Assembly: GCA_023443985.1 (NCBI GenBank)
Contig: JAEZSJ010000034.1
Coordinates: forward strand, 1 to 14,355
Direction of reading: 5' to 3'
Length of the DNA: 14,355 nt
Origin: Verrucomicrobiota bacterium
Lineage (GTDB): Bacteria > Verrucomicrobiota > Verrucomicrobiia > Opitutales > Opitutaceae
Notes under the pieces: generated by a model
Database searches by the model: none
The model's input: only the letters and a program-made list of their open reading frames with translations
What the model was told of the DNA's origin: nothing
In this document: piece by piece, positions 5,177 through 12,117 of the stretch
Layout: the number at the start of each line of letters is the position of its first letter
Numbering within the stretch: position 1 is the first letter of the stretch
Translations under genes and position numbers: made by a program

Positions 5177-7087
5177 TCAGGCTTTCGCCTTCCGCGTGTT
5201 CAGCGCGCGGGTCGAGATCTCGGTGCGCAGGCGTACCAGGAACTCGGTTGCGAGGATCTGCCCCTCGTCGCCCTTGGCGCGCGAGCGCACGCTGACGGTC
5301 TGCGCCTCGGCCTCCTTGGTTCCGAAGACGAGCGCGTACGCGGCCTTCTCGACCTCGGCGCGCCGGATCTTGGCCCCGAGCTTGTCGTTGTGCTCGTCGA
5401 GCGTGACGCGGATGCCGGCGGCCCGGAAGCGGGCGAGCAAGTCGCGGCCGTAATCCATGACCTTGTCGGAGATGGGCAGCAGGCGCACCTGCTCCGGCGC
5501 GAGCCACACTGGGAAGTCGCCGGCGAAGTGCTCGATCAACACGCCGACGAAACGCTCCATCGAACCGAACGGCGCGCGGTGGATCATCACGGGGCGGTGC
5601 GGCTGGTTGTCGGCGCCGGTGTAGGTGAGGTCGAAGCGGATCGGGAGGTTGTAGTCGACCTGCACGGTGCCGAGCTGCCACTCGCGGCCGATCACGTCCT
5701 TCACGACGAAGTCGATCTTCGGCCCGTAGAAGGCGGCTTCGCCGGGTTCCTCGTTGAAGGGCACGCCCAGCGTCTTCGCCGCCTCGCGACAGGCGGCCTC
5801 GGCCTTGTCCCAGTTCTCGGCGGTGCCGGTGTACTTGGCGGAGTTGGGGTCGCGCAGGCCCACGCGAACGCGGTAGTCGGTCAGGCCGAAGGTGGTGAAC
5901 ACGGTCTTCACCAGGGCGAGGCAGCCGAGCACCTCCGGGCCGACCTGCTCCTCGGTGCAGAAAAGGTGGGCGTCGTCCTGTGTGAAGCCGCGCACGCGCG
6001 TCATGCCGTTGAGCTCGCCGGACTGTTCCCAGCGGTAGACGGTGCCGAACTCGGCCAGACGTACGGGCAGCTCGCGGTAGCTGTGCGGCTGCGACGCGTA
6101 GATCTTGATGTGGTGCGGGCAGTTCATCGGCCGCAGCAGGAAGCCGTCGAGCAGGGACTCGGGGGACTTCGTGCGCTCGGCCGGGATGACCTCGCGGCCG
6201 GCGCGGCGGTTGATCTCTGTGCGGAAGCTTTCGGAGACGGCGTCGAGGCGCGCGGTCATCTCGGCGCAGGAGCAGCCCTCGTGCGCGATCTGCACGAGTT
6301 GGTCGGGGTCGGCGATGGCCGGGAACTGCGATTCCTTATAGTAGGGGAAGTGTCCGGACGTTTTGTAGAGGCCGAGTTTGCCGATGTGCGGGGTGAAGAC
6401 CTGCGAGTACCCCTGCTTCTGGAGTTCATCGAGGATGAAGGTTTGCAGCTCCTGGCGCACGATCGAGCCGTTGGGCGTCCACAGGATGAGGCCGGGGCCG
6501 ACGTCCTCGTCGACGACGAAGAGCTTGAGCTCGCGGCCCAGCTTGCGGTGGTCGCGCTGCTTGGCCTGTTCGAGGCGTTCGAGATGCTGTGCGAGTTCCT
6601 CCTTGGTCGGGAACGCCGTGCCGTAGATGCGCTGGAGCTGGGCGTTCTTTTCGTCGCCGCGGTGGTAGGCGCCGGCAATCGAGAGCAGTTTGAACGCCTT
6701 CACCTGCTTGGTGTACCGCACGTGCGTGCCGGCGCACAGGTCGATGAACTCGCCGTTCTGGTAGAACGAGATCGCTTCGCCCTCGGGGATGTCGGCGAGG
6801 CGGCCGAGCTTGTAGCGCTCCTGCCCGATCTTGCCGATGATATCGAAGGCCTCGGCGCGCGTGACCTCCTTGCGGATGAACGGCTGGTTCTCGTCGATGA
6901 CCTTCTTCATCTCGGCTTCGAGCACGGCGAGGTCCTCGGCGGTGAGTTTGTGGTCGAGGTCGACGTCGTAGTAGAAGCCGCTGTCGGTCGGCGGGCCGAT
7001 GTCGAGCTTGGCGTCGGGGAACACGCGCAGCAGCGCCGTGGCCAGAATGTGCGAACACGAGTGGCGGATCTCTTCGAGCGGAGTCAT
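5177..7087 (-). CDS. thrS: Threonyl-tRNA synthetase lacking the N-terminal TGS domain
   Basis: The 636-residue product charges tRNA-Thr in the cytoplasm. It opens directly with the editing domain: HSCSH (His9, His13) and DLCAGTHV (Cys118, His122), then the AGAYHRGDEKNAQLQRIYGTAF joint. The class II core follows with the zinc ligands Cys323 (MNCPHH), His374 (TQDDAHLF) and His503 (IHRAPFGS), the motif 2 region YRWEQSGELNGMTRVRGF and motif 3 near GSMERFVGVL; the anticodon domain is C-terminal (about 530-625). The usual TGS domain is absent. The sufB stop codon lies in the same frame 54 bases upstream, so a longer start is impossible. Compared with E. coli ThrRS there are roughly 50 extra residues between YKESQF (251-256) and LRPMNCP, containing HEGCSC (269-274). 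The gene follows sufB by 54 bases and precedes the receptor gene. No Shine-Dalgarno is visible. Confidence 0.95.
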   Translation of the reverse strand: MTPLEEIRHSCSHILATALLRVFPDAKLDIGPPTDSGFYYDVDLDHKLTAEDLAVLEAEMKKVIDENQPFIRKEVTRAEAFDIIGKIGQERYKLGRLADIPEGEAISFYQNGEFIDLCAGTHVRYTKQVKAFKLLSIAGAYHRGDEKNAQLQRIYGTAFPTKEELAQHLERLEQAKQRDHRKLGRELKLFVVDEDVGPGLILWTPNGSIVRQELQTFILDELQKQGYSQVFTPHIGKLGLYKTSGHFPYYKESQFPAIADPDQLVQIAHEGCSCAEMTARLDAVSESFRTEINRRAGREVIPAERTKSPESLLDGFLLRPMNCPHHIKIYASQPHSYRELPVRLAEFGTVYRWEQSGELNGMTRVRGFTQDDAHLFCTEEQVGPEVLGCLALVKTVFTTFGLTDYRVRVGLRDPNSAKYTGTAENWDKAEAACREAAKTLGVPFNEEPGEAAFYGPKIDFVVKDVIGREWQLGTVQVDYNLPIRFDLTYTGADNQPHRPVMIHRAPFGSMERFVGVLIEHFAGDFPVWLAPEQVRLLPISDKVMDYGRDLLARFRAAGIRVTLDEHNDKLGAKIRRAEVEKAAYALVFGTKEAEAQTVSVRSRAKGDEGQILATEFLVRLRTEISTRALNTRKAKA

Positions 7088-7141
7088 GGAAAATCGGAGG
7101 CGGTGGGATGGAAAAAGGGTGGGGCGCAGCCGGGGTCGGCC

Positions 7142-8557
7142 TCAGCCGACCGAGCCGGACATCTCCAGCTCGATGAGCTTCCTGATCTCGAGCGAGTACT
7201 GGAGCGGGAAGCGCTGCACCAAGTCGTTGACGAACCCGTTCACGCTCAGGCTGCGCGCCGTGTCCTCGGGCAGGCCGCGCTGGCGCATGTAGAAGATCTG
7301 CTCCTCGTCGAGACGGGAAACGCTGGCCTCGTGCTGGGAGATGTTGTCGCGCCCGCGAACTTGGATCGCCGGATACGTGTCGGTGCGGCTGGCGCGGTCG
7401 AGCAGGAGGGCGTCGCACTCGGTGTGGTTGCGGCAGCCGTGCACAGCGGCCGGCATGTCCACCCAGCCGCGGTAGTCGGCGCGACCGGAGCCGAGGCTCA
7501 CACTCTTCGAGGTGATCGTGCTGGAGGTGCGCGGGGCGCGATGGAACATCTTCGCTCCCGAGTCGTGGTGCTGGCCGCTGCGGGCGACCGAGATCGACAC
7601 CGCCTCGGCGGAGGCGCCCTCGCCCTCGAGCAGCGCGCACGGGTACTTCATCGTGAGCCGGCCGCCGACGTTGCAGTCGATCCACTGCACGGAGGCGCCG
7701 GCGGCGAGGCGGGCGCGCAGGAGCGCGAGATTGAAGACGTTGGGCTTCCAGTTTTGGAGCGCCACGTAGTTGAGCTTCGCGCCGCGCCCGAGCACGAACT
7801 CGCCCACCGCGCAGTGCAGCGCCGTGCCCGGACGGGAGGCCGAGGTGCAGCTTTCGAAGAACGTCACCTCCGCGCCCGCGCCGGCGACGATCAACGTGCG
7901 GCCGAACTGGCTGCTGCCGCCGCCCTGCAGGTGCATGAAGCACTTCAGCGGCGCGGTGAGCTTCACGCCCGGCGGCACGTACACGAACGAGCCGCCGGAG
8001 AAGACGGCGGCGTTGAGCCGCGTGAAGGCGTTCTCGTCGCGCCCGATCACCGAGCCGAAGTGCGGCCGGAAGAGTTCGCCGTATTCGGTGAGCCCGCGGG
8101 TGGAGTCGACGAAGACCACGCCGGCCTGCGCCCACTGCTCGTGGAGCGTGCCATGCACGACCTCGCCGTCGATCTGCGCCTGCGCGCCGCCGAGAAACTC
8201 GTTCTCCTCGCGCGTCACGCCGAGGGCGTCGAGCGCGGCGCCGGTGGCGTCGGCACGGCCCGGGCCGCTCCGGCGGGCCTTGGCCGGGGCACGGTAGTAG
8301 TGGAGGGCGTCCCACGGCAGGTCGGCCAACGCAGCGGGTGTCCAACTGCGGGTCCGTTCGGTGTCCTGGAAGGCGCGCAGCGCCTCCAAGCGCTGCGCGC
8401 GGATCCATGATGGCTCAGCCTTGCAGTCGGAAAGGTAGTCGATGGTGCGTTCGTTCAGACCGGCGCCGGCATCGCGTTCGTCGGGCAGCACCGCAACCGG
8501 CAGCCGGGCACCGAGTCCTGAGAAATCGGCCACGGTGGGTTCCGGCGCCTCGCTCAT
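7142..8557 (-). CDS. sufB: Fe-S cluster assembly scaffold protein SufB
   Basis: The 471-residue product is a full-length SufB, a scaffold subunit of the SUF Fe-S assembly machine. The family core is visible in VVHGTLHEQWAQAGVVFVDS, the VYVPPGVKLTAPLKCFMHL block and the HTECDALLLD...DTYPAIQV...NISQHEASVSRLDEEQIFYM region. Cys381 and the His409-Glu410 pair are separated exactly as the catalytically required Cys405 and His433-Glu434 of E. coli SufB. The C-terminal LIELEMSGSVG is typical. No sufC, sufD or sufS lies nearby, so this copy is detached from a suf operon, at least within the window. The ATG overlaps the COG0523 stop (ATGA 8554-8557), and an AGGAGG lies 7 bases upstream, inside the last codons of that gene. 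This is the only strong ribosome site in the window. Confidence 0.94.
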   Translation of the reverse strand: MSEAPEPTVADFSGLGARLPVAVLPDERDAGAGLNERTIDYLSDCKAEPSWIRAQRLEALRAFQDTERTRSWTPAALADLPWDALHYYRAPAKARRSGPGRADATGAALDALGVTREENEFLGGAQAQIDGEVVHGTLHEQWAQAGVVFVDSTRGLTEYGELFRPHFGSVIGRDENAFTRLNAAVFSGGSFVYVPPGVKLTAPLKCFMHLQGGGSSQFGRTLIVAGAGAEVTFFESCTSASRPGTALHCAVGEFVLGRGAKLNYVALQNWKPNVFNLALLRARLAAGASVQWIDCNVGGRLTMKYPCALLEGEGASAEAVSISVARSGQHHDSGAKMFHRAPRTSSTITSKSVSLGSGRADYRGWVDMPAAVHGCRNHTECDALLLDRASRTDTYPAIQVRGRDNISQHEASVSRLDEEQIFYMRQRGLPEDTARSLSVNGFVNDLVQRFPLQYSLEIRKLIELEMSGSVG

Positions 8558-9570
8558 GGGTGCACCTCCTCGGCGCGGCAGGCGGCCAGACCGTCCTCGA
8601 TGGCAGCGCGATCGAGGTCGCGGCCGATGAAAACCATCCGCGACTCGCGTGGCTCGGCACCCCAGGGGCGACCGAGTCCGGCCCGAAAACGACCGTGTAC
8701 GCCCTGAAACACCATCTGCTCCGGCACTCCGCCGAGCGAGACGATGCCTTTGGCGCGGTAAAGGGCCGAAGCATGGGCGTCGATGAACCCCTCAAGCCAC
8801 GCGCGAAAGCGTGGAAAATCGTAGGCCGCCGTGGTGCGGAGCGCGACCGTCTCGATCTCGTGCTCATGTTGATGCTCCGCCGCGGGTGGTTCTTGCTGGG
8901 TCGGAATGGTGCCGTGGGCGCAGCCCGCCACGCCCTGCTCGACACGCGCCAGATCGAAGCCGCCGAGGTCGAACAGCTCCGCCACGGGCACGACCGCGTT
9001 GGCCGCGGTGTAGAGTCGTGCGGTGCCATTGATGCGGTGCAGGCGCTCGGTGAGGGCGGCCAGCGCGACCGGTCCGACGAGGTCGCGTTTGTTGATCACC
9101 AGCGCATCGGCGTAGGCGACCTGCTCCAGCGCGTGGCCGTCGCCGCCGTCGTGCGCGACGAAGTGCTCCGCATCGACCACGGTCACGATGCCGTCGAGCT
9201 CGAAGGCGTGATGGAGCACCGGGTCGGAGAGGAAGGCGTGCGCCAGCATGCCCGGATGGGCCACCCCGGTGGTTTCGATGACCAGGCGGTCGAAGTCGCC
9301 GGCCGCGGCGGCGATGGCGCGCAGCTGTTCGATGAACGCGGTGCGCGCCTCGCAGCAGGTGCGGCCGAGCACGGTGTCGAGGCGGGCCGGCGCCACGGCG
9401 GCGAGCAGCGCGTCGTCCACCGGCACGCTGCCGAGTTCGTTCTCGAGCACCGCGATGCGTGCGCCGGCCGGGGCCCCCGCAAGCAGGTGGTGGAGGAGCG
9501 TGGTTTTGCCGGCTCCCAGAAACCCGGAGAGGATGGTGACCGGCAGCGGAATGTGTGGGGGCTGCGACAT
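8554..9570 (-). CDS. COG0523 / CobW-family GTPase (putative metallochaperone) with altered CxCC motif
   Basis: The 338-residue product is a G3E P-loop GTPase: Walker A GFLGAGKTT (residues 16-24), the ENELG segment (43-47), Walker B-like VIETTG (97-102), the base-specificity motif NKRD (160-163), and a C-terminal CobW_C-like domain. A His-rich HQHEHE (233-238) sits between the domains. Family members insert or deliver metals, many of them zinc. The hallmark CxCC is changed here: the position reads G-R-T-C-C (69-73), so Arg replaces the first Cys, while Cys72 and Cys73 remain. I chose the ATG at 9570 because it places the usual short N-terminus before PVTILSGFLGAGK. The ATG at 9594 (eight more residues) is possible but lies inside a palindrome. 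The stop overlaps sufB by ATGA, so the two are co-translated. It is probably the first gene of the minus-strand operon. Confidence 0.92.
   Translation of the reverse strand: MSQPPHIPLPVTILSGFLGAGKTTLLHHLLAGAPAGARIAVLENELGSVPVDDALLAAVAPARLDTVLGRTCCEARTAFIEQLRAIAAAAGDFDRLVIETTGVAHPGMLAHAFLSDPVLHHAFELDGIVTVVDAEHFVAHDGGDGHALEQVAYADALVINKRDLVGPVALAALTERLHRINGTARLYTAANAVVPVAELFDLGGFDLARVEQGVAGCAHGTIPTQQEPPAAEHQHEHEIETVALRTTAAYDFPRFRAWLEGFIDAHASALYRAKGIVSLGGVPEQMVFQGVHGRFRAGLGRPWGAEPRESRMVFIGRDLDRAAIEDGLAACRAEEVHP
8565..8570 (-). promoter_or_regulatory. Strong Shine-Dalgarno of sufB inside the COG0523 gene
   Basis: Read on the minus strand, AGGAGG ends 7 bases before the sufB ATG (8557). It lies in the Glu-Glu-Val codons at the end of the COG0523 reading frame. 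It supports the 8557 start and suggests that sufB can recruit ribosomes itself as well as receive them by coupling. None of the other starts in the window has a comparable site. Confidence 0.75.
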
Positions 9571-9599
9571 TGACGTTCCCGTGATAAGGAGCATATGCT
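9570..9599 (+). promoter_or_regulatory. Possible sigma70-type promoter for def-mrp-radical SAM
   Basis: TTGACG (9570-9575) matches the -35 consensus at five of six positions. TATGCT (9594-9599) matches the -10 at four of six, with an 18-base spacer. Transcription would start near 9606, about 40 bases before the def ATG. The -35 box is the left arm of the inverted repeat and the -10 lies within the palindrome, so a protein bound there would block this promoter. Confidence 0.4.
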
Positions 9600-9610
9600 C
9601 AAAACGTCAA
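9570..9610. promoter_or_regulatory. Candidate operator: nested inverted repeats between COG0523 and def
   Basis: TTGACGTT (9570-9577) and AACGTCAA (9603-9610) form a perfect 8-bp inverted repeat. Between them lies the perfect 12-bp palindrome GAGCATATGCTC (9589-9600). The two symmetries are not centred on the same base (9590 versus 9594.5). They sit in the only divergent promoter region of the window, between a metallochaperone operon and the def-mrp operon, so a dimeric repressor such as a Fur/Zur-type protein is a natural guess. The sequence does not match a Zur or Fur box I know, so the regulator is unidentified. Confidence 0.5.
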
Positions 9611-9644
9611 TCCACGAACCTTCCCCGGCCTCCGCGTTCCCGCC

Positions 9645-10148
9645 ATGCCTCCGCTCTCGCCATTCTCCCGCCCGCTGCACCTGCGGTTGTACCCGGCGGC
9701 GGTGTTGCGGCGCCAGGCGGTGGGGTTCGACGCGTTCGGTGGACCGGCCGAGTCACTCGCGGCGGCGATGTTGTCGCTGATGCGGCGCAGGCACGGGATC
9801 GGTTTGGCCGCGCCGCAGGTCGGTCTGTCGGTGCGGTTGCTCGTCGCGGACATCGGCGAGGGTGCGGTGGTCCTCGCCAACCCGGAGGTGGTGCCCTTGC
9901 CCGGGAACGAGATCGCCGCAGAAGGGTGCCTGAGCCTGCCGGGGGTTTCTGTCGAGGTGGCGCGAGCCCGGGCGATTGAAGTCGCGGGAATGGATCTCGC
10001 GGGCCGGCCGCAGCGGTTCGTCGCCCGTGGCCTGCTGGCGCGGGTGCTGCAACATGAGACCGATCACCTCGATGGGATTCTGATCATCGACCGCGCGGTT
10101 CCTGCGACCAAGCCCCCACCTGCTCCCTTGGCGCCTCCTTTTCTATGA
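9645..10148 (+). CDS. def: Peptide deformylase
   Basis: The 167-residue product removes the N-formyl group from the initiator methionine of new proteins. All three deformylase motifs are intact: GIGLAAPQ (residues 51-58), EGCLS (93-97, Cys95 as metal ligand) and QHETDH (136-141, His137 and His141 as ligands, Glu138 catalytic). The metal is normally Fe(II), with Zn, Ni or Co active in some enzymes. Length is usual, with a Pro-rich C-terminal tail (from about 152). The ATG at 9645 gives a short N-terminal extension before LHLRLYPAAVLRR; no Shine-Dalgarno precedes it. It is divergent from the COG0523 gene with about 75 bases between, and its stop overlaps mrp (ATGA 10145-10148). No fmt gene, the common def neighbour, is nearby. 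Whether this is the only or a second def copy cannot be told here. Confidence 0.94.
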   Translation: MPPLSPFSRPLHLRLYPAAVLRRQAVGFDAFGGPAESLAAAMLSLMRRRHGIGLAAPQVGLSVRLLVADIGEGAVVLANPEVVPLPGNEIAAEGCLSLPGVSVEVARARAIEVAGMDLAGRPQRFVARGLLARVLQHETDHLDGILIIDRAVPATKPPPAPLAPPFL

Positions 10149-11014
10149 ACCAGGTCCCTGCCCATTCACCGGAATGCGCCCCTGCGCATCCGTCCGCCCC
10201 AACGCCCGCCCAACCACCGGAGGATCACGTGCTCACGGACCGGATGCAGCGAATCGGCCGCCGTCTGTTCGTGCTCTCGGGCAAGGGCGGCGTCGGCAAG
10301 AGCACCGTGGCGGTCAACTTGGCCGTCGCCCTGGCCCGGCGCGGGCGGCGGGTCGGCTTGCTCGATGTGGACGTGCACGGCCCCAGCACCCCCACGTTGC
10401 TGGGGCTGCTCGGCCAGCGCGTGCATGGCCGCGGCGAACTGCTGCTGCCGGTGGAGGCGGTGGCGGGGCTGAAGGTGATTTCGCTCGGGCTGCTGACCGA
10501 CAGTCCGTCCGACGCCGTCGTGTGGCGCGGACCACGCAAAAACAGCGCCATCCGCCAGCTCTTGCGCGATGTCGATTGGGGCGACCTGGATGACCTCGTC
10601 GTCGATTGCCCACCCGGCACCGGCGATGAGCCGCTGGGCGTGGTGCAACTGGCCGGCAGGCCCGGACAGGCTGTGGTGGTGACCACTCCACAGGAGGTCG
10701 CGGTGGCTGATGTGCGCCGCTGCCTCACCTTCTGCCGGCTGCTCGACCTGCCGGTCGCCGGCATCGTCGAGAACATGAGCGGGGTCGTGTGTCCGCATTG
10801 CGGTGGCACGTTTGCGCTCTTCGGCCAGGGGGGAGGCGCGCGCCTGGCGCAGGAATGCGGCGTGCCGCTGCTCGGGCAGATTCCGCTCGATCCGGCGATC
10901 ATCCGCGGCGGGGATGCCGGCACGCCCTTTGCCGCGCAGGAGGGGACGACGCCCTCCGCGGCGGCGTTCGCCGCGATCGTTGCCCAGTTGATGCCCCAGC
11001 GCGCCGTGTCATGA
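10145..11014 (+). CDS. Mrp/NBP35-type P-loop ATPase, Fe-S cluster carrier (ApbC-like)
   Basis: The 289-residue product has the deviant Walker A GKGGVGKST (residues 46-54), the DVDVHGPS block (74-81), WRGPRKNSAIRQLL, Walker B-like VVDCPPGTGD (152-161) and the CPHC pair (Cys216, Cys219) that binds a bridging 4Fe-4S cluster at the dimer interface. Such proteins hold and pass Fe-S clusters to apo-enzymes. The N-terminal DUF59/MIP18 domain of E. coli Mrp is missing; a Pro/Ala-rich tail of about 30 residues with one Cys (Cys11) takes its place. The start at 10145 overlaps the def stop by ATGA. The stop overlaps the radical SAM gene by ATGA (11011-11014), so delivery of clusters to that enzyme is an attractive inference. 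Confidence 0.92.
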   Translation: MNQVPAHSPECAPAHPSAPTPAQPPEDHVLTDRMQRIGRRLFVLSGKGGVGKSTVAVNLAVALARRGRRVGLLDVDVHGPSTPTLLGLLGQRVHGRGELLLPVEAVAGLKVISLGLLTDSPSDAVVWRGPRKNSAIRQLLRDVDWGDLDDLVVDCPPGTGDEPLGVVQLAGRPGQAVVVTTPQEVAVADVRRCLTFCRLLDLPVAGIVENMSGVVCPHCGGTFALFGQGGGARLAQECGVPLLGQIPLDPAIIRGGDAGTPFAAQEGTTPSAAAFAAIVAQLMPQRAVS

Positions 11015-12042
11015 GCTGGGCCGCTGCAACCCGACGGCCGACCACCACTCGCCCCGTGGGGGATGCGGTTCCCGGCTATCGTCACGTTTTCGGTCCGGTG
11101 CCATCGCGCCGGTTGGGCCGCTCGCTCGGCATCGACACCGTGCCGTCCAAGACGTGCAACTGGAACTGCGTGTATTGCCAGCTCGGGCGCACGCATCCCC
11201 TCACCAACATCCGCAGGTCCCACGTGCCGCCGCAGGCGATCCTGGCCGAAGCCGAGGCGCGCCTGGCCGAGCTGGACCGGCGGGAGATCGACTGGATCAC
11301 CCTCGTCAGCTCGGGCGAGGGCACCTTGTATCGAGAGTTCGGTGCCGTGCTGCGCGGGATCAAGCGGATGACGTCCGTCCCCGTCGCCGTCATCACCAAC
11401 GGCTCGCTGCTTTCGCTGCCGGAGGTGCGGGAAGAGCTGCGGGTCGCCGACGCCGTGCTGCCAACGCTCGACGCGGGCAACGAGGCGTTGTTCCGCCGGT
11501 TGAACCGCCCTCATCGCCAGCTCACGTTCGCCCGCCATGTCGCGGGCATCGAGGCGTTCGCCCGAATGCGGCGGCGCGGCAAGCTCTGGATCGAGGTGAT
11601 GCTAGTGGCCGGGCTCAACGACACCGAACCGGCACTGCGCGAATTGGCCGCTCTTCTGTCACGTATCCGTCCCGATGCGATTCACCTCACGCTGCCGTCC
11701 CGTTGCCCGGTCGAACCGTGGGTGCGTGCGCCGGAGGCGGAGGGTCTCGCCCGGGCGCAGGCGATTCTCGGGGAGAAGGCGTCCATCGCCCCGGCACCGA
11801 AACCGCAGCACCAGACCAAGACCAAGGGCGGCGACCCCGTCATCGCCTCGGTGGCGCTACGCCATCCGCTGCGGATGGCGGACATCGAAAAGCTGTTGCC
11901 CGGTTGGACCCCCAAGCGGATCGATGCCCACATCGCCAAGTTGCTCGTCAACGGCACGCTCCGCACCATCGAGCGCGGCGGCGAGCGTTTCCTCGTGCGC
12001 TCCGAGCTGCGTTATCCCGGGCACCGGCGGGCCTCCGCCTGA
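11011..12042 (+). CDS. Radical SAM protein of the COG0731 (TYW1-related) group
   Basis: The 343-residue product shows the COG0731 signature HVFGPVPSRRLGRSLGIDTVP (residues 25-45), followed by CNWNCVYCQLGRT with the radical SAM cluster cysteines Cys49, Cys53 and Cys56. SSGEGT (100-105) corresponds to the SAM-binding GGE-type motif. TNGSLL and VMLVAGLND are later barrel elements. The C-terminal ~75 residues (TPKRIDAHIAKLLVNGTLRT region) look like a winged-helix domain. COG0731 is named after the archaeal wyosine enzyme TYW1, but bacterial members like this one have no confirmed substrate and tRNA modification should not be assumed. The ATG at 11011 overlaps the mrp stop; an internal GTG at 11056 would give a start nearer the conserved region. 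A 75-base gap follows. Confidence 0.9.
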   Translation: MSWAAATRRPTTTRPVGDAVPGYRHVFGPVPSRRLGRSLGIDTVPSKTCNWNCVYCQLGRTHPLTNIRRSHVPPQAILAEAEARLAELDRREIDWITLVSSGEGTLYREFGAVLRGIKRMTSVPVAVITNGSLLSLPEVREELRVADAVLPTLDAGNEALFRRLNRPHRQLTFARHVAGIEAFARMRRRGKLWIEVMLVAGLNDTEPALRELAALLSRIRPDAIHLTLPSRCPVEPWVRAPEAEGLARAQAILGEKASIAPAPKPQHQTKTKGGDPVIASVALRHPLRMADIEKLLPGWTPKRIDAHIAKLLVNGTLRTIERGGERFLVRSELRYPGHRRASA

Positions 12043-12117
12043 CGTCGCGGCCTGCTTCAACTCGTCCCCGCACGAAATTCGCGCCACTCTGGTGCACGCC
12101 ATCTGGTTTTCCCACCC
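12043..12117 (+). other. Intergenic spacer before the ferritin-like/VIT1 gene
   Basis: The 75 bases hold one weak inverted repeat, GCGCCA-CTC-TGGTGC (12081-12095, one G-T pair), followed about ten bases later by TTTT (12107-12110). That is too weak to call a terminator. I see no Fur or Irr-type box, no clear promoter and no Shine-Dalgarno; the bases before the ATG are pyrimidine-rich. Confidence 0.3.

Noticed and set aside
5177..7087. ThrRS as a zinc-independent backup paralogue
   Set aside because: All three zinc ligands (Cys323, His374, His503) are present, so it should still need zinc.
5162..8410. 1082-residue plus-strand open frame across thrS and sufB
   Set aside because: It is exactly antisense to two well-conserved genes, crosses their boundary, and reads as low-complexity Val/Glu/Ala/Gly sequence. 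Long antisense frames are expected opposite high-GC genes with G/C third positions.
9570..9610. Zur or Fur box
   Set aside because: The palindrome GAGCATATGCTC and the TTGACGTT repeat do not match the Zur or Fur consensus forms I know, so I left the regulator unnamed.
9595..9780. 61-residue plus-strand frame starting at the palindrome
   Set aside because: It overlaps def in another frame, is rich in Arg/Cys/Ser as shadows are, and has no ribosome site or family match.
9645..10148. Deformylase as an inactive or metal-free paralogue
   Set aside because: The Cys and both His ligands and the catalytic Glu are all present.
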